A program made the translations under genes and the position numbers. Of a DNA stretch of 64,000 nucleotides, positions 19,171 through 27,171 are shown piece by piece. The stretch is from Nocardioides sp. J54. Its GTDB lineage: Bacteria; Actinomycetota; Actinomycetes; Propionibacteriales; Nocardioidaceae. Where the stretch lies: assembly GCF_000519005.1 (NCBI RefSeq), contig NZ_JAER01000022.1, forward strand, positions 1-64,000. The letters are read 5' to 3'. Position 1 is the first letter of the stretch, and every line of letters begins with the position of its first letter. The notes beneath the pieces were generated by a model. The model worked only from the letters and a program-made list of their open reading frames with translations. It was not told the origin of the DNA and ran no database searches.

Positions 19171-19247
19171 GGTGGGTATAGCTCAGCTGGTAGAGCGCTG
19201 CGTTGTGGTCGCAGATGTCGCGGGTTCAAGTCCCGTTACTCACCCCA
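19171..19247 (+). tRNA. tRNA-His (anticodon GTG)
   Basis: Acceptor GTGGGTA with TACTCAC, preceded by the extra 5' G typical of tRNA-His and opposed by discriminator C. The anticodon arm CTGCG-TTGTGGT-CGCAG carries GTG, and the T-arm is GCGGG-TTCAAGT-CCCGT. CCA is encoded at 19245-19247. Confidence 0.95.
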
Positions 19248-19470
19248 GCAACGGACCGGCCGGACTCCCTCGAGTCCGGCCGGTTCGCTTTTCCTGCTTC
19301 TCCGCTGCCTGGCGGCGCTCGAGCGGGTCGTTGCCGGTGCCGCCGCGGTAGAGCCCGGCGCCGTGGTCCCGCTCGAGCGGCGAGGGGCCCGAACGCCGCC
19401 GTCCACCGAGGACGAGCCCGGCCAGCACGAGAGCCAGGAAGACGATGACGAGGGCGGTGAACCAGGTCAT
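19240..19470 (-). CDS. Small single-pass membrane protein, 76 residues
   Basis: MTWFTALVIVFLALVLAGLVLG-type N-terminal membrane helix, then a polar, Arg-rich cytosolic tail (PLERDHGAGLYRGGTGNDPL). The frame runs antisense through the tRNA-His terminator and stops inside the tRNA 3' end, so the last ~20 residues are constrained by another function. This lowers confidence. No family recognised. Confidence 0.5.
   Translation of the reverse strand: MTWFTALVIVFLALVLAGLVLGGRRRSGPSPLERDHGAGLYRGGTGNDPLERRQAAEKQEKRTGRTRGSPAGPLLG
19256..19296 (+). terminator. Intrinsic terminator after tRNA-His
   Basis: CCGGCCGGACT and AGTCCGGCCGG form a perfect 11-bp stem with a 6-base loop, followed by a T-rich stretch (TTCGCTTTT). 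Confidence 0.85.
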
Positions 19471-19572
19471 GGCGCCACCTGCTTCCCTGGTCGACGGGAG
19501 CGAAGTCTCTCAGCGCCTCCGGTCGGGCCCCGCCCCCTGAGTGCAGCAGCGACGCGGGGGTAACGCTCGGCG

Positions 19573-19776
19573 ATGAGCACCGTGAGCATCCCCCGCAAGG
19601 CGGCCGCCGTGGCCGCGACCCTGCTCGCCCTGGGCCTGACCGCCTGCGGCGGTGGCGGCGAGAACAACGACGACATCATCAACGACCCGGTCGACGACAG
19701 TTCGACGACGCCGCCCGAGGAGGGCGACAACGCCGGCGAGGAGGACACCGGGGGCAGCAACGACGACACGAAGTGA
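19573..19776 (+). CDS. Small acidic lipoprotein, 67 residues
   Basis: A Lys/Arg start followed by a hydrophobic stretch and the lipobox LTAC near residue 25. The mature part is Gly/Asp/Glu/Thr-rich and apparently disordered. It would be lipid-anchored on the outer face of the membrane. Function unknown. It lies between the small membrane protein gene (divergent) and the MarR-GNAT gene. Confidence 0.65.
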   Translation: MSTVSIPRKAAAVAATLLALGLTACGGGGENNDDIINDPVDDSSTTPPEEGDNAGEEDTGGSNDDTK

Positions 19777-19813
19777 GTCGGTGTCGCAATCGCTCCCTTG
19801 CCACTCGGAGTAA

Positions 19814-19833
19814 TCTCTGACTAGAGTCAGAGA
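19814..19833. promoter_or_regulatory. Perfect palindrome TCTCTGACT-AG-AGTCAGAGA at the MarR-GNAT promoter
   Basis: Nine-base arms with a 2-base centre end immediately before the ATG at 19834. The site covers the -10 element TAGAGT (19822-19827), which lies 6 bases before the start codon, so binding would block a leaderless promoter. The obvious ligand is the MarR domain of the downstream gene product (autorepression). Confidence 0.75.
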
Positions 19834-20709
19834 ATGGCCGTGACCGAGGTCCTCCGCCGGTTCAACCGCACCTACACCCAGCGCATCGGCGTGCTCGAGG
19901 AGTCCTTCCTCGGGACCGGCCGGCCGCTGGCAGTCTCCCGGCTGCTCTTCGAGATCGGCAGCGCGGGGGCCGTGGGGGTCCGCGAGCTGCGCGAGCTGCT
20001 CGACCTCGACTCCGGGCACCTGTCCCGGATGCTGCGCCGGCTCGAGGACGACGGCCTGGTGGCCACGACGGTCGACGGCGCCGACCGGCGCCGCCGGCTG
20101 GTCTCGTTGACGACCGCGGGCCAACAGGCTTACGACGACCTCGAGCGTCGCTCCGATGAGCGGGCCAGCTCCCTGGTGGCCCCGCTGACACCCCGCCAGC
20201 AGGAGCGGCTGGCCGACGCGCTGGCCACGGCCGACCTGCTCGTGCGGGCCGCCACGGTCCGGTTGCGGCAGGTCGGTGACGACGACCCGGTCGCCCGGGA
20301 GGCCACCCGGCGGTACGTCGCGGAGCTCGACGACCGCTTCCCCGCCGGTTTCGACCCCGGCCCGTTGGCGCCGGAGCCGGACGCGACCTGGGTGGTGGCG
20401 ACCTCGGACGGCCGGCCGGTGGCCCACGGTGGCCTCCGCCCGGTCCCCGGCCGGGACGACACCGCCGAGATCAAGCGGATGTGGGTCGACGCCGGCTGGC
20501 GCGGCGCAGGCCTGGGCACGCGGATGCTGCGACACCTCGAGAGCCTCGCGCGCGAGCAGGGCTACCGACGCGTCGTGCTGGACACCAACGGCACGCTGAC
20601 CGAGGCGATCGAGATGTACGAACGGGCTGGCTACGCGCGGATCGACCGCTACAACGACAACCCCTACGCCGAGGCGTTCTTCGAGAAGGAGCTGTCCTCG
20701 GCCAGCTGA
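19834..20709 (+). CDS. MarR-family regulator fused to a GNAT acetyltransferase
   Basis: 291 residues. An N-terminal winged-helix MarR domain occupies about 1-140 (LRELLDLDSGHLSRMLRRLE, GLVATTVDGADRRRRLVSLT). A C-terminal GNAT domain occupies about 150-288, with the acetyl-CoA loop WRGAGLGTRML and VVLDTNGTLTEAIEMYERAG. The fusion is a known actinobacterial architecture, usually linked to resistance or small-molecule modification; the target here is unknown. The start is set by the operator and -10 element directly upstream. The 3' end overlaps the convergent acylase gene by 46 bases. Confidence 0.9.
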   Translation: MAVTEVLRRFNRTYTQRIGVLEESFLGTGRPLAVSRLLFEIGSAGAVGVRELRELLDLDSGHLSRMLRRLEDDGLVATTVDGADRRRRLVSLTTAGQQAYDDLERRSDERASSLVAPLTPRQQERLADALATADLLVRAATVRLRQVGDDDPVAREATRRYVAELDDRFPAGFDPGPLAPEPDATWVVATSDGRPVAHGGLRPVPGRDDTAEIKRMWVDAGWRGAGLGTRMLRHLESLAREQGYRRVVLDTNGTLTEAIEMYERAGYARIDRYNDNPYAEAFFEKELSSAS

Positions 20710-22601
20710 TCCCAGTCGGTGACGATCGGCACGAGGTGCCCGTCGAGCCACGGTCGCAGCTGGTCGTCGTGGTGCGGGCCGGGCCGGCCGGAGGCGCCGG
20801 TCGGCACCACCCAGCCCCCGGCCTGCCGGTCGGCGAGGTCCCACACGTAGCGCGCCACCGCTCCCCGGGTGGCGGCGTCGCTGATCGCCGGCCACGAACC
20901 CATCGTGCGCACCGCGTCCTGGTCCCCGGAGACCGGTAGGAACGGGATGCCGGCGTCGAAGCCCACCTCGGCCAGCGCGTGCACGGGCCGGGCCACGTGG
21001 GTGTCGCCCCAGGTCGCCGGCACCTCCTTCCCCGCGAGGTCGCCGAGGGCGGCCCGGGCGAGCGCGGGCAGGTCGATCCCGAGCGGCCGCTCGTCGGCCA
21101 GCGCCGCCGCGGCGAGGGTCGGCAGCGCCAGCCCGACCCGCACGACCGGGTCCATCGACCAGGCCAGCAACGGGCCGTGGTCGTGCTCGGGTCCCGGATC
21201 GGCGAGGCCGGCCAGCGCAGGCTCGGCCACGAGGCGTCGTACCAGCGCGGACCGCCAGGCGGCGAAGCGTGCGGCCCCGGCGGAGCCGGCCGCCATCACC
21301 CCGTCGAAGTCGTCGAAGGCGCCCGGCACGAGCCGGGCGAGCAGCGGGGCGGTGGGCAGGAACGCGTCGTCGTGGATGGCGGCGAAGTCGGCGGTCGTGA
21401 GCCCGCGCCGGTCACCCAGGAGCTCGCGGATCCGGCGGGCGCGGTACGGCGGCGCGAACGACCGCCCGACCATGCTGCTCTCGGGGCCGCGGCGCTCGTT
21501 GGCCGTGACCACGACCCCGTCCGGCCCGGCGTCGTGCCGGTGGGGGTCGGGCAACCAGCCGGTCCACCCGCCGTCGGCGTCGCGCACGGGCACGCGTCCG
21601 GCGAGCCGGTAGCGCACCGTGCCGGCCCGGTCGGCGATGACGACGTTGTTGACCGGCTCGACCCAGCGGTCGAGCGCGCGGTCGACGTCGTCGACGCTGC
21701 GGGCGCGCAGCAGCGGCAGGAGGGCGTCGAAGCCCAGCTCCCCCAGCAGGTACGACGACGTGCGGACCGCCAGGCCCGGCCGGAGCGGTAGCAGGTCGGC
21801 CGGGAGGTCGGCCGCGTCCAGGCCGGGGTCGACCTCGACGACGTCCTGGGAGTCGGCGCAGGCGTTGGTGATCGCCCAGGCGACGTCGCCGGCGTGGGCG
21901 AAGTGCTGCACGCCGGGCGCGCCGACGAAGCAGAAGCCGAGCACGTCGAAGCGGTCCTCGGGACGGTCCGGGTCGTCGCAGGCCAGGCGGACCTGCTGGT
22001 AGACGCCGGGCTGCTCGAGGTTGCGGTGCGGGTCACCGCCGACGAGCGGGAGGCCGGAGGCGGTGCGCCGGCCGCCGACGGCCCAGGCGTTGCTGCCGGC
22101 GGCCTGCGGCCCCTCGTGCCGCAACAGGTGGGCGTCGTCGCCCAGCACCTGCGTCACAAGCCGGTCCCACAGCTGCGAGCCGATTGCGCCGAAGAGCAGG
22201 TGCTGGGCGAGGAAGGTGGCCAGCGGCGTCCACGGCTCCCACTCCCCCGGCGCGTGGCCGAGGTGGGCGAGCTCGGGGACCGAGCCCGGGTCGGTGCGGG
22301 AGAGCTCGGCGTTCACGCCCTCGACGTACGCGCCGACGAACGCCTGCGTCTCCGCGCTGCACGCGGCGAGCGCCCGGCGTGCGGTCTCCTCGACGCGCAT
22401 CGCGCGGGCGAGGTCGTCCCACGCGGCAGCGGCGTCCGTGCCGAGGACGGCCGCGGTGCCGGACGTGGCTCGCAGCCGCAGCCACTCGACCTGCCAGGCC
22501 CGGTCGAGGACGCTGACCCGGCCCTGGCCGCGGGCCAGGTCGGTCACCGACGAGGCGCGCAGGTGCGGGACGCCGTACGGGTCACGGAACAGCCGGGCCA
22601 T
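20664..22601 (-). CDS. Penicillin acylase family protein, without signal peptide
   Basis: 645 residues of the Ntn-hydrolase acylase family. These enzymes are self-cleaved just before a nucleophilic Ser; here GSNAWAVGG places it at about Ser170, with GGDPHRNLEQPG and VEPVNNVVIADRAG as further family motifs. Substrates could be N-acyl amides such as beta-lactam side chains or acyl-homoserine lactones. Unlike most relatives it begins MARLFRDPYGVPHLRA with no export signal, so it should act in the cytosol. It converges on the MarR-GNAT gene with a 46-base overlap. Confidence 0.9.
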   Translation of the reverse strand: MARLFRDPYGVPHLRASSVTDLARGQGRVSVLDRAWQVEWLRLRATSGTAAVLGTDAAAAWDDLARAMRVEETARRALAACSAETQAFVGAYVEGVNAELSRTDPGSVPELAHLGHAPGEWEPWTPLATFLAQHLLFGAIGSQLWDRLVTQVLGDDAHLLRHEGPQAAGSNAWAVGGRRTASGLPLVGGDPHRNLEQPGVYQQVRLACDDPDRPEDRFDVLGFCFVGAPGVQHFAHAGDVAWAITNACADSQDVVEVDPGLDAADLPADLLPLRPGLAVRTSSYLLGELGFDALLPLLRARSVDDVDRALDRWVEPVNNVVIADRAGTVRYRLAGRVPVRDADGGWTGWLPDPHRHDAGPDGVVVTANERRGPESSMVGRSFAPPYRARRIRELLGDRRGLTTADFAAIHDDAFLPTAPLLARLVPGAFDDFDGVMAAGSAGAARFAAWRSALVRRLVAEPALAGLADPGPEHDHGPLLAWSMDPVVRVGLALPTLAAAALADERPLGIDLPALARAALGDLAGKEVPATWGDTHVARPVHALAEVGFDAGIPFLPVSGDQDAVRTMGSWPAISDAATRGAVARYVWDLADRQAGGWVVPTGASGRPGPHHDDQLRPWLDGHLVPIVTDWDQLAEDSSFSKNASA

Positions 22602-22643
22602 GGGCCCGACCCTAACGAGGGGCCGGGCCCGGTGACCTGCGGC

Positions 22644-23597
22644 TCAGTGGCCGATCGGCAGGCCGAAGCGGCCCTTCTGGAAGTCCTCGTAGGCGGCGAG
22701 GACCTCGGCCTTGGTGTTCATCACGAACGGACCGGCCCACGCGATCGGCTCGCGGATCGGCTGGCCGCCGACGACGATGACGTCGAGCTTCGGCGAGCGG
22801 CCCTCCTGGGCACCGTCGGCGGTGACGGTCAGGTAGTCGCCGGCGCCGAGGACGGCGGTCTGGCCGGTGCGCACCGGTGCGGCGTCGGTCGCGCCGACCG
22901 TGCCGGAGCCGTTGAGCACGTAGACCAGGGCGTTGTAGTCGACCTGCCAGGGCAGGTCGAGGCGAGCGCCGGGCTCGATGGTGGCGTGCACCAGCGACAT
23001 CGGCGTGTAGGTCGCGCCCGGGCCGGCGTGCCCGTCGACCGTGCCGGCGATGACCCGGACCAGGGCGCCGGCGTCGTCGCTGGTGAGCAGCGCGACCTCG
23101 CCCGAGCGGATGTCCTGGTACCGCGGGTCGTTCATCTTGTCCGTGCGCGGCAGGTTCACCCACAGCTGGATGCCGTGGAAGAGCCCACCCGACTGCACCA
23201 GCCACTCGGGCGGGGTCTCGATGTGCAGCAGCCCGCTGCCCGCGGTCATCCACTGGGTGTCACCGTTGGTGATGGTGCCGCCACCACCGTGGCTGTCCTG
23301 GTGCTCGAAGACGCCGTCGATGATGTAGGTGACGGTCTCGAAGCCGCGGTGCGGGTGCCACGGGGTGCCCTTGGGCTCGCCCGGTGCGTACTCCACCTCG
23401 CCCATCTGGTCCATCATGATGAACGGGTCGAGGCGCTGCATCTCGATGCCGGCGAACGCGCGCCGCACCGGGAATCCCTCGCCCTCGTAGCCCTGCGGAG
23501 CGGTGGTCACCTGCCACACCGGACGCGGCTGGTCCCCCAGCCCCGGCGCCTTCACGCGCGGCAGGACGGTCAGGTCGTCAACGGTGATCGCGGGCAT
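22644..23597 (-). CDS. Pirin family protein
   Basis: 317 residues with two cupin domains. The N-terminal cupin carries the metal site: TPWHPHRGFETVTYIIDG (two His) and SGLLHIE (His, Glu). The C-terminal cupin has VLNGSGTVG and LGAGDYLTV. Pirins bind iron; some act as quercetin 2,3-dioxygenases, others as redox-sensing cofactors. ATG 23597 is preferred because GGGAGG stands just upstream; an ATG at 23633 would extend into the palindrome. It is divergent from the FAD oxidoreductase gene. Confidence 0.92.
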   Translation of the reverse strand: MPAITVDDLTVLPRVKAPGLGDQPRPVWQVTTAPQGYEGEGFPVRRAFAGIEMQRLDPFIMMDQMGEVEYAPGEPKGTPWHPHRGFETVTYIIDGVFEHQDSHGGGGTITNGDTQWMTAGSGLLHIETPPEWLVQSGGLFHGIQLWVNLPRTDKMNDPRYQDIRSGEVALLTSDDAGALVRVIAGTVDGHAGPGATYTPMSLVHATIEPGARLDLPWQVDYNALVYVLNGSGTVGATDAAPVRTGQTAVLGAGDYLTVTADGAQEGRSPKLDVIVVGGQPIREPIAWAGPFVMNTKAEVLAAYEDFQKGRFGLPIGH

Positions 23598-23625
23598 CGG
23601 CCCACCTCCCAGGTCGTTCGGCTTA

Positions 23626-23639
23626 GTTGCCATGTCAAC
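23626..23639. promoter_or_regulatory. Palindrome GTTG-CCATGT-CAAC between divergent genes
   Basis: Four-base outer arms (GTTG/CAAC) with a CATG core lie in the 80-base gap between pirin and the FAD oxidoreductase. This suggests shared control by a MarR- or TetR-type dimer encoded elsewhere. Moderate symmetry only. Confidence 0.4.
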
Positions 23640-23677
23640 CATAACTCCGGTGGAGGTATTCCGCATAGGGTCGAGGC

Positions 23678-25246
23678 ATGACGCGCTACGACGCCATGGT
23701 CGTCGGGGGCGGCCACAACGGCCTCACCGCCGCCGCCTACCTCGCCCGGGCGGGGCTGTCCGTCCTCGTGCTCGAGCGGCTCGACCACGTCGGCGGCGCC
23801 GCGGTCTCCGCGCAGGCGTTCCCCGGCGTCCCGGCCCGGCTCTCGCGCTACTCCTACCTGGTCTCCCTGCTGCCGCAGCAGGTCGCGGACGACCTCGGGC
23901 TCGACCTGCGCCTGGTCAGCCGCCCCACGGCGTCGTACACGCCGACGGTGCGGGACGGCCGCCCGACCGGGCTGCTCGTCGAGCGCGACGAGGGCGAGGC
24001 CACCCGGCGCTCGTTCCGCGAGCTGACCGGCTCCGACGAGGAGTACGACGCCTGGCGCACCTTCTACGACGGCGTGTCCCGCCTCGCCGCGGCCGTCGCG
24101 CCGACCCTGACCCGGCCACTGGCCACCGACGCCGAGGTCCGCGCGGCGGTCGACGCGGACATCTGGCACGACGTGGTCGAGCGGCCGATCGGCGAGGCGA
24201 TCGAGCGCCGCTTCCGCGACGACCTGGTCCGCGGCGTGGTCGCGACCGACGCCCTCATCGGCACCTTCGCCTCGCTGCACGGCCCGGGACTGGCCCAGAA
24301 CCGCTGCTTCCTCTATCACCTGATCGGCAACGGCGCGGGCGAGTGGCGGGTGCCCGTCGGCGGCATGGGCGCGGTCACCGACGCGCTCGCCCGGGCCGCC
24401 GTCGAGGCCGGGGCCGAGGTCGTCACGGGCGCCGGCGTGAGCCGGATCGTCCCGGGCAGCGGCCCGGGCGCCGGCGCGGAGGTGCACTGGCACGACGGCG
24501 AGCGCGAGCACGTGGTCGAGGCCGGCCACGTGCTGGCGAACGTCGCGCCCTGGGTGCTACGGATCCTGCTCGGGGAGGGCGAGGACCCGGCGACCAAGCC
24601 GGAAGGCTCGCAGCTCAAGGTCAACCTCCTGCTCTCGCGCTTGCCCCGGCTGCGCTCCGGCGTCGACCCGGCGGTCGCGTTCGCCGGCACGCTCCACCTG
24701 GCCGAGTCCGCCACCGAGCTCGAGGCCGCGTGGGCCGCCGCGGAGCGCGGCGAGCTGCCCGACCCCCTGCCCGGCGAGGTCTACTGCCACTCCCTCACCG
24801 ACCCCTCGATCCTCGGCGACGTGCCGCCCGGCACCCACACGCTGACCTACTTCGGCCTGCACACCCCCGCCCGGCTGTTCGCGGCCGACCCCGCGGCGGC
24901 AAAGGCGGAGGCGCTGCGCCGTGCCCTCGCCTCGCTGGACGCCGTGCTGGAGGAGCCGGTCGAGGACGTGGTGCTGCGCGGCCCCGACGGGCAGCCCTGC
25001 ATCGAGGCGAAGGTCCCGCAGGACGTCGAGGCCGACCTGGCGATGCCGGGCGGGCACATCTTCCACGGCGACCTCGACTGGCCCTGGGCGCCGGCACGGG
25101 CCCGCCTCGAGACCCCGGCCGAGCGGTGGGGCGTGCAGACGTCGTACGACGCCGTGGTGGTGTGCGGCTCGGGCGCCCGTCGCGGCGGCGCGGTCAGCGG
25201 GCTGGGCGGGCACAACGCGGCCCACGCCGTGCTCGAGCAGGCGTGA
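23678..25246 (+). CDS. NAD(P)/FAD-dependent oxidoreductase, phytoene desaturase/PYROXD2-like
   Basis: 522 residues. N-terminal dinucleotide-binding motif VVGGGHNGLTAAAYLARAG at about 8-26, then VLERLDHVGGAA. The substrate region includes RVPVGGMGAVTDALARAA, and the C-terminal FAD motif is VVVCGSGARRGGAVSGLGGHNAA. It resembles PYROXD2-type and carotenoid-desaturase-like flavoproteins, but no carotenoid genes are nearby, so the substrate is unknown. The ATG is preceded by TAGGGT ending 6 bases upstream (23666-23671), suggesting a leaderless message. Confidence 0.9.
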   Translation: MTRYDAMVVGGGHNGLTAAAYLARAGLSVLVLERLDHVGGAAVSAQAFPGVPARLSRYSYLVSLLPQQVADDLGLDLRLVSRPTASYTPTVRDGRPTGLLVERDEGEATRRSFRELTGSDEEYDAWRTFYDGVSRLAAAVAPTLTRPLATDAEVRAAVDADIWHDVVERPIGEAIERRFRDDLVRGVVATDALIGTFASLHGPGLAQNRCFLYHLIGNGAGEWRVPVGGMGAVTDALARAAVEAGAEVVTGAGVSRIVPGSGPGAGAEVHWHDGEREHVVEAGHVLANVAPWVLRILLGEGEDPATKPEGSQLKVNLLLSRLPRLRSGVDPAVAFAGTLHLAESATELEAAWAAAERGELPDPLPGEVYCHSLTDPSILGDVPPGTHTLTYFGLHTPARLFAADPAAAKAEALRRALASLDAVLEEPVEDVVLRGPDGQPCIEAKVPQDVEADLAMPGGHIFHGDLDWPWAPARARLETPAERWGVQTSYDAVVVCGSGARRGGAVSGLGGHNAAHAVLEQA

Positions 25247-25308
25247 GGCATCCCGATTTCGCCCGGGGGCACCGGCGCTGGTAATGTCTCGCCTCGCGTC
25301 AAGCGCTA

Positions 25309-25381
<73 letters not shown>

Positions 25382-25388
25382 CCGCAGC

Positions 25389-25427
25389 AGGAGGCCCGGT
25401 CCCAGGACCGGGCCTCCTGGCTTTTTC
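25389..25427 (+). terminator. Intrinsic terminator after tRNA-Lys
   Basis: AGGAGGCCCGGTCC and GGACCGGGCCTCCT form a perfect 14-bp stem with a 2-base centre, followed by CTTTTTC. Confidence 0.9.
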
Positions 25428-25524
25428 GCGCGCTCCCCGCCGGCACCCGCGGATCCGGTGGCCCGGGCCACGCGCATCGACCCGACGCGCCGGGGTACTG
25501 CTCGGTCGATCACCAGGAGGTCCC

Positions 25525-26283
25525 GTGACGCCCGAGAGCAAGCACATCGCCGCCGCCCTCACCGAGGCCGCCCGCTCCATCGACGGCCAGCAGTCGCTCG
25601 AGCACACCCTCGACGCGATCGTCCGCGCCGCGCAGGAGACGGTCCCCGGGTTCGAGCACGTCGGCATCTCCGTCACCAACGGCGGCACCATCGAGACCCG
25701 CGCCGGCACCGGCCGCCTGGTCTGGGAGGTCGACGAGCTGCAGTACTCCCTGGGCCAGGGCCCCTGCTACGACGCCATCCGCCACGGCGGCGTGATGGTG
25801 ATGGAGGACGTGCACAGCGAGGACCGCTGGCCGAAGTACGTCGCCGAGGTCGAGCGCCTCGGCCTGCGGGCCCAGATGGGCCTGCAGCTCTACAACGAGG
25901 TCGGCGCCCTGGGCGGGCTGAACTTCTACGCGAAGGAGCCCGGCATCGACCCCGACGCGATCCAGCTCGCCGAGCTGTTCGCCGCGCACGCCGCGATCGC
26001 GCTCGGCCGCTCGCGCTACGAGCACCAGCTCAAGGAGTCGGTCGCCTCCCGCCAGGCCATCGGCACCGCGGTCGGCATCGTGATGGAGCGCTACCAGCTC
26101 ACCGAGGACCGCGCCTTCCAGTTCCTCGTGCGCGCCTCGTCGACCAGCAACATCCGCCTGCGTGCGATCGCGCAGGAGATCGTCGCGGCTGCCGAGGAGC
26201 AGGCCGACCCCAAGGCGATCCCCACCCGCCGGGTGCAGGAGGAGCGCGCCCAGGCGCAGGCCGTGCAGGAGCAGGGCGCCTAG
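25525..26283 (+). CDS. GAF and ANTAR domain-containing protein
   Basis: 252 residues. The GAF sensor domain covers about 20-165 (VGISVTNGGTIETRAGTG, LGQGPCYDAIRHG, RAQMGLQLYNE, GGLNFYAKEPG). The ANTAR domain at about 175-225 (SRQAIGTAVGIVMERYQLTE, AFQFLVRASSTSNIRLRAIA) is an RNA-binding antiterminator module that recognises dual hairpins. It probably links a bound ligand or signal to transcript readthrough elsewhere. The GTG start at 25525 has AGGAGG five bases upstream. The C-terminal 25 residues are Gln/Ala/Glu-rich. Its stop overlaps that of the small convergent gene. Confidence 0.92.
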   Translation: MTPESKHIAAALTEAARSIDGQQSLEHTLDAIVRAAQETVPGFEHVGISVTNGGTIETRAGTGRLVWEVDELQYSLGQGPCYDAIRHGGVMVMEDVHSEDRWPKYVAEVERLGLRAQMGLQLYNEVGALGGLNFYAKEPGIDPDAIQLAELFAAHAAIALGRSRYEHQLKESVASRQAIGTAVGIVMERYQLTEDRAFQFLVRASSTSNIRLRAIAQEIVAAAEEQADPKAIPTRRVQEERAQAQAVQEQGA

Positions 26284-26444
26284 GGCGCCGGCTGCACCCG
26301 GTCGGCCGGGACCCACGAGGTCGCCACGCGCCCCTCGCGCTCGAAGGTGACCAGCAGGGACTCGCCGTCAGCGGCCGCCTTGAGGCACAGGCCGCTCAGG
26401 AGCGCTCCGTCGAGCTCGACGAGCACAGGGCTGTTGGGTTGCAC
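26280..26444 (-). CDS. Small hypothetical protein, 54 residues
   Basis: GTG start at 26444 with GGAGG six bases upstream, giving VQPNSPVLVELDGALLSGLC and ending VPADRVQPAP. It looks like a compact beta-rich domain (VLVELDGALL, SLLVTFEREGRVATSWV). The strong ribosome-binding site supports it over the longer in-frame extension, which is low-complexity Gly/Arg. Its stop overlaps the GAF-ANTAR stop by 4 bases, tail to tail. No family recognised. Confidence 0.6.
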   Translation of the reverse strand: MQPNSPVLVELDGALLSGLCLKAAADGESLLVTFEREGRVATSWVPADRVQPAP

Positions 26445-26568
26445 AGGGGACCTCCCGGCCGTGGGGTCGCCGACCCCGAGGCACGGCCCCCGTCCTGAGC
26501 CGCTCCCCCCACTGTAGGTCATCCCCCCTCCACCACCACGATGCGCGACGCCCCGCCCCGCCGCCCCG

Positions 26569-26744
26569 CGAGGTGTGAGGCTTCGCGGCACGAGGTGTGA
26601 GGCTTTGCGCCGCGAGGTGTGGGTTATGGCTGCGCGAGGTGTGGGTTGTGGCTGCGCGACGTGCGGATGGTGGCTGCCCGAGGTGCGGGTTGTGGCTGCG
26701 CGACGTGCGCCTCGTGGCTGCCCGAGGTGCGCCTCGTGGCGCCC
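26569..26744. repeat. Array of eight 22-bp direct repeats (left arm)
   Basis: Eight consecutive units of exactly 22 bases, starting at 26569, 26591, 26613, 26635, 26657, 26679, 26701 and 26723. Each begins CGAGGTG or CGACGTG. Inner units share GGGTTGTGGCTGCG or GCCTCGTGGCTGCC endings; the outer two have AGGCTTCGCG or AGGCTTTGCG. There are no spacers between units, so this is not a CRISPR. The array ends five bases before the doxX stop codon. It is matched by an inverted array on the other side of that gene. Confidence 0.95.
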
Positions 26745-26749
26745 GTGCC

Positions 26750-27148
26750 TCAGGATGTACGGCGCCCGCGGCCGAGCACCCCGCCGCCGAACAGGGCGAG
26801 CAGGACCAGCACGGGCTGGAAGAACAGCCGCACGAACCGCTTCTGGTCGGTGTCGAGGCCGAAGGCGTCCGTCCCCTCGACGTACTGCGCGATGTTGCCG
26901 GGGAAGATCGCGATGAAGAACGCCGCGAGCAGTGCGCCGACGAGCCCCCGTTTCCGCGGCAGCGCCAGGAAGGCTGCGCCGAGGCCGACCTCGACGACGC
27001 CCGAGCCGAGCACGACCACGTCGTCGATCGGGAACCAGTCGGGCACCTGAGCCTGGAACTCTTCCCGGGCCACCGTCAGGTGGGTCGCCCCGGCTCCCAC
27101 CATCGCCGCGCCGAGCGCGATCCGCACGAGGTTCTGCGCCAGCGTCAT
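26750..27148 (-). CDS. DoxX-family membrane protein framed by inverted repeat arrays
   Basis: 132 residues with four hydrophobic segments (IALGAAMVGAGATHL, VVVLGSGVVEVGLGAAFLAL, GLVGALLAAFFIAIFPGNIA, FFQPVLVLLALFGGGVLG), matching the small DoxX/YphA-like family. These are membrane proteins of poorly known function, sometimes tied to thiol or thiosulfate metabolism. ATG 27148 is chosen because the first helix follows at once and the longer frame is repeat-derived. It is the only gene between the two 22-bp repeat arrays, and the left array comes within five bases of its stop. Confidence 0.85.
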   Translation of the reverse strand: MTLAQNLVRIALGAAMVGAGATHLTVAREEFQAQVPDWFPIDDVVVLGSGVVEVGLGAAFLALPRKRGLVGALLAAFFIAIFPGNIAQYVEGTDAFGLDTDQKRFVRLFFQPVLVLLALFGGGVLGRGRRTS

Positions 27149-27171
27149 GTCGGGGAGCCTAGAGGGACGGT

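Noticed and set aside
26569..26744. CRISPR array
   Set aside because: The 22-base units follow each other with no spacers and vary internally; no cas genes are nearby.
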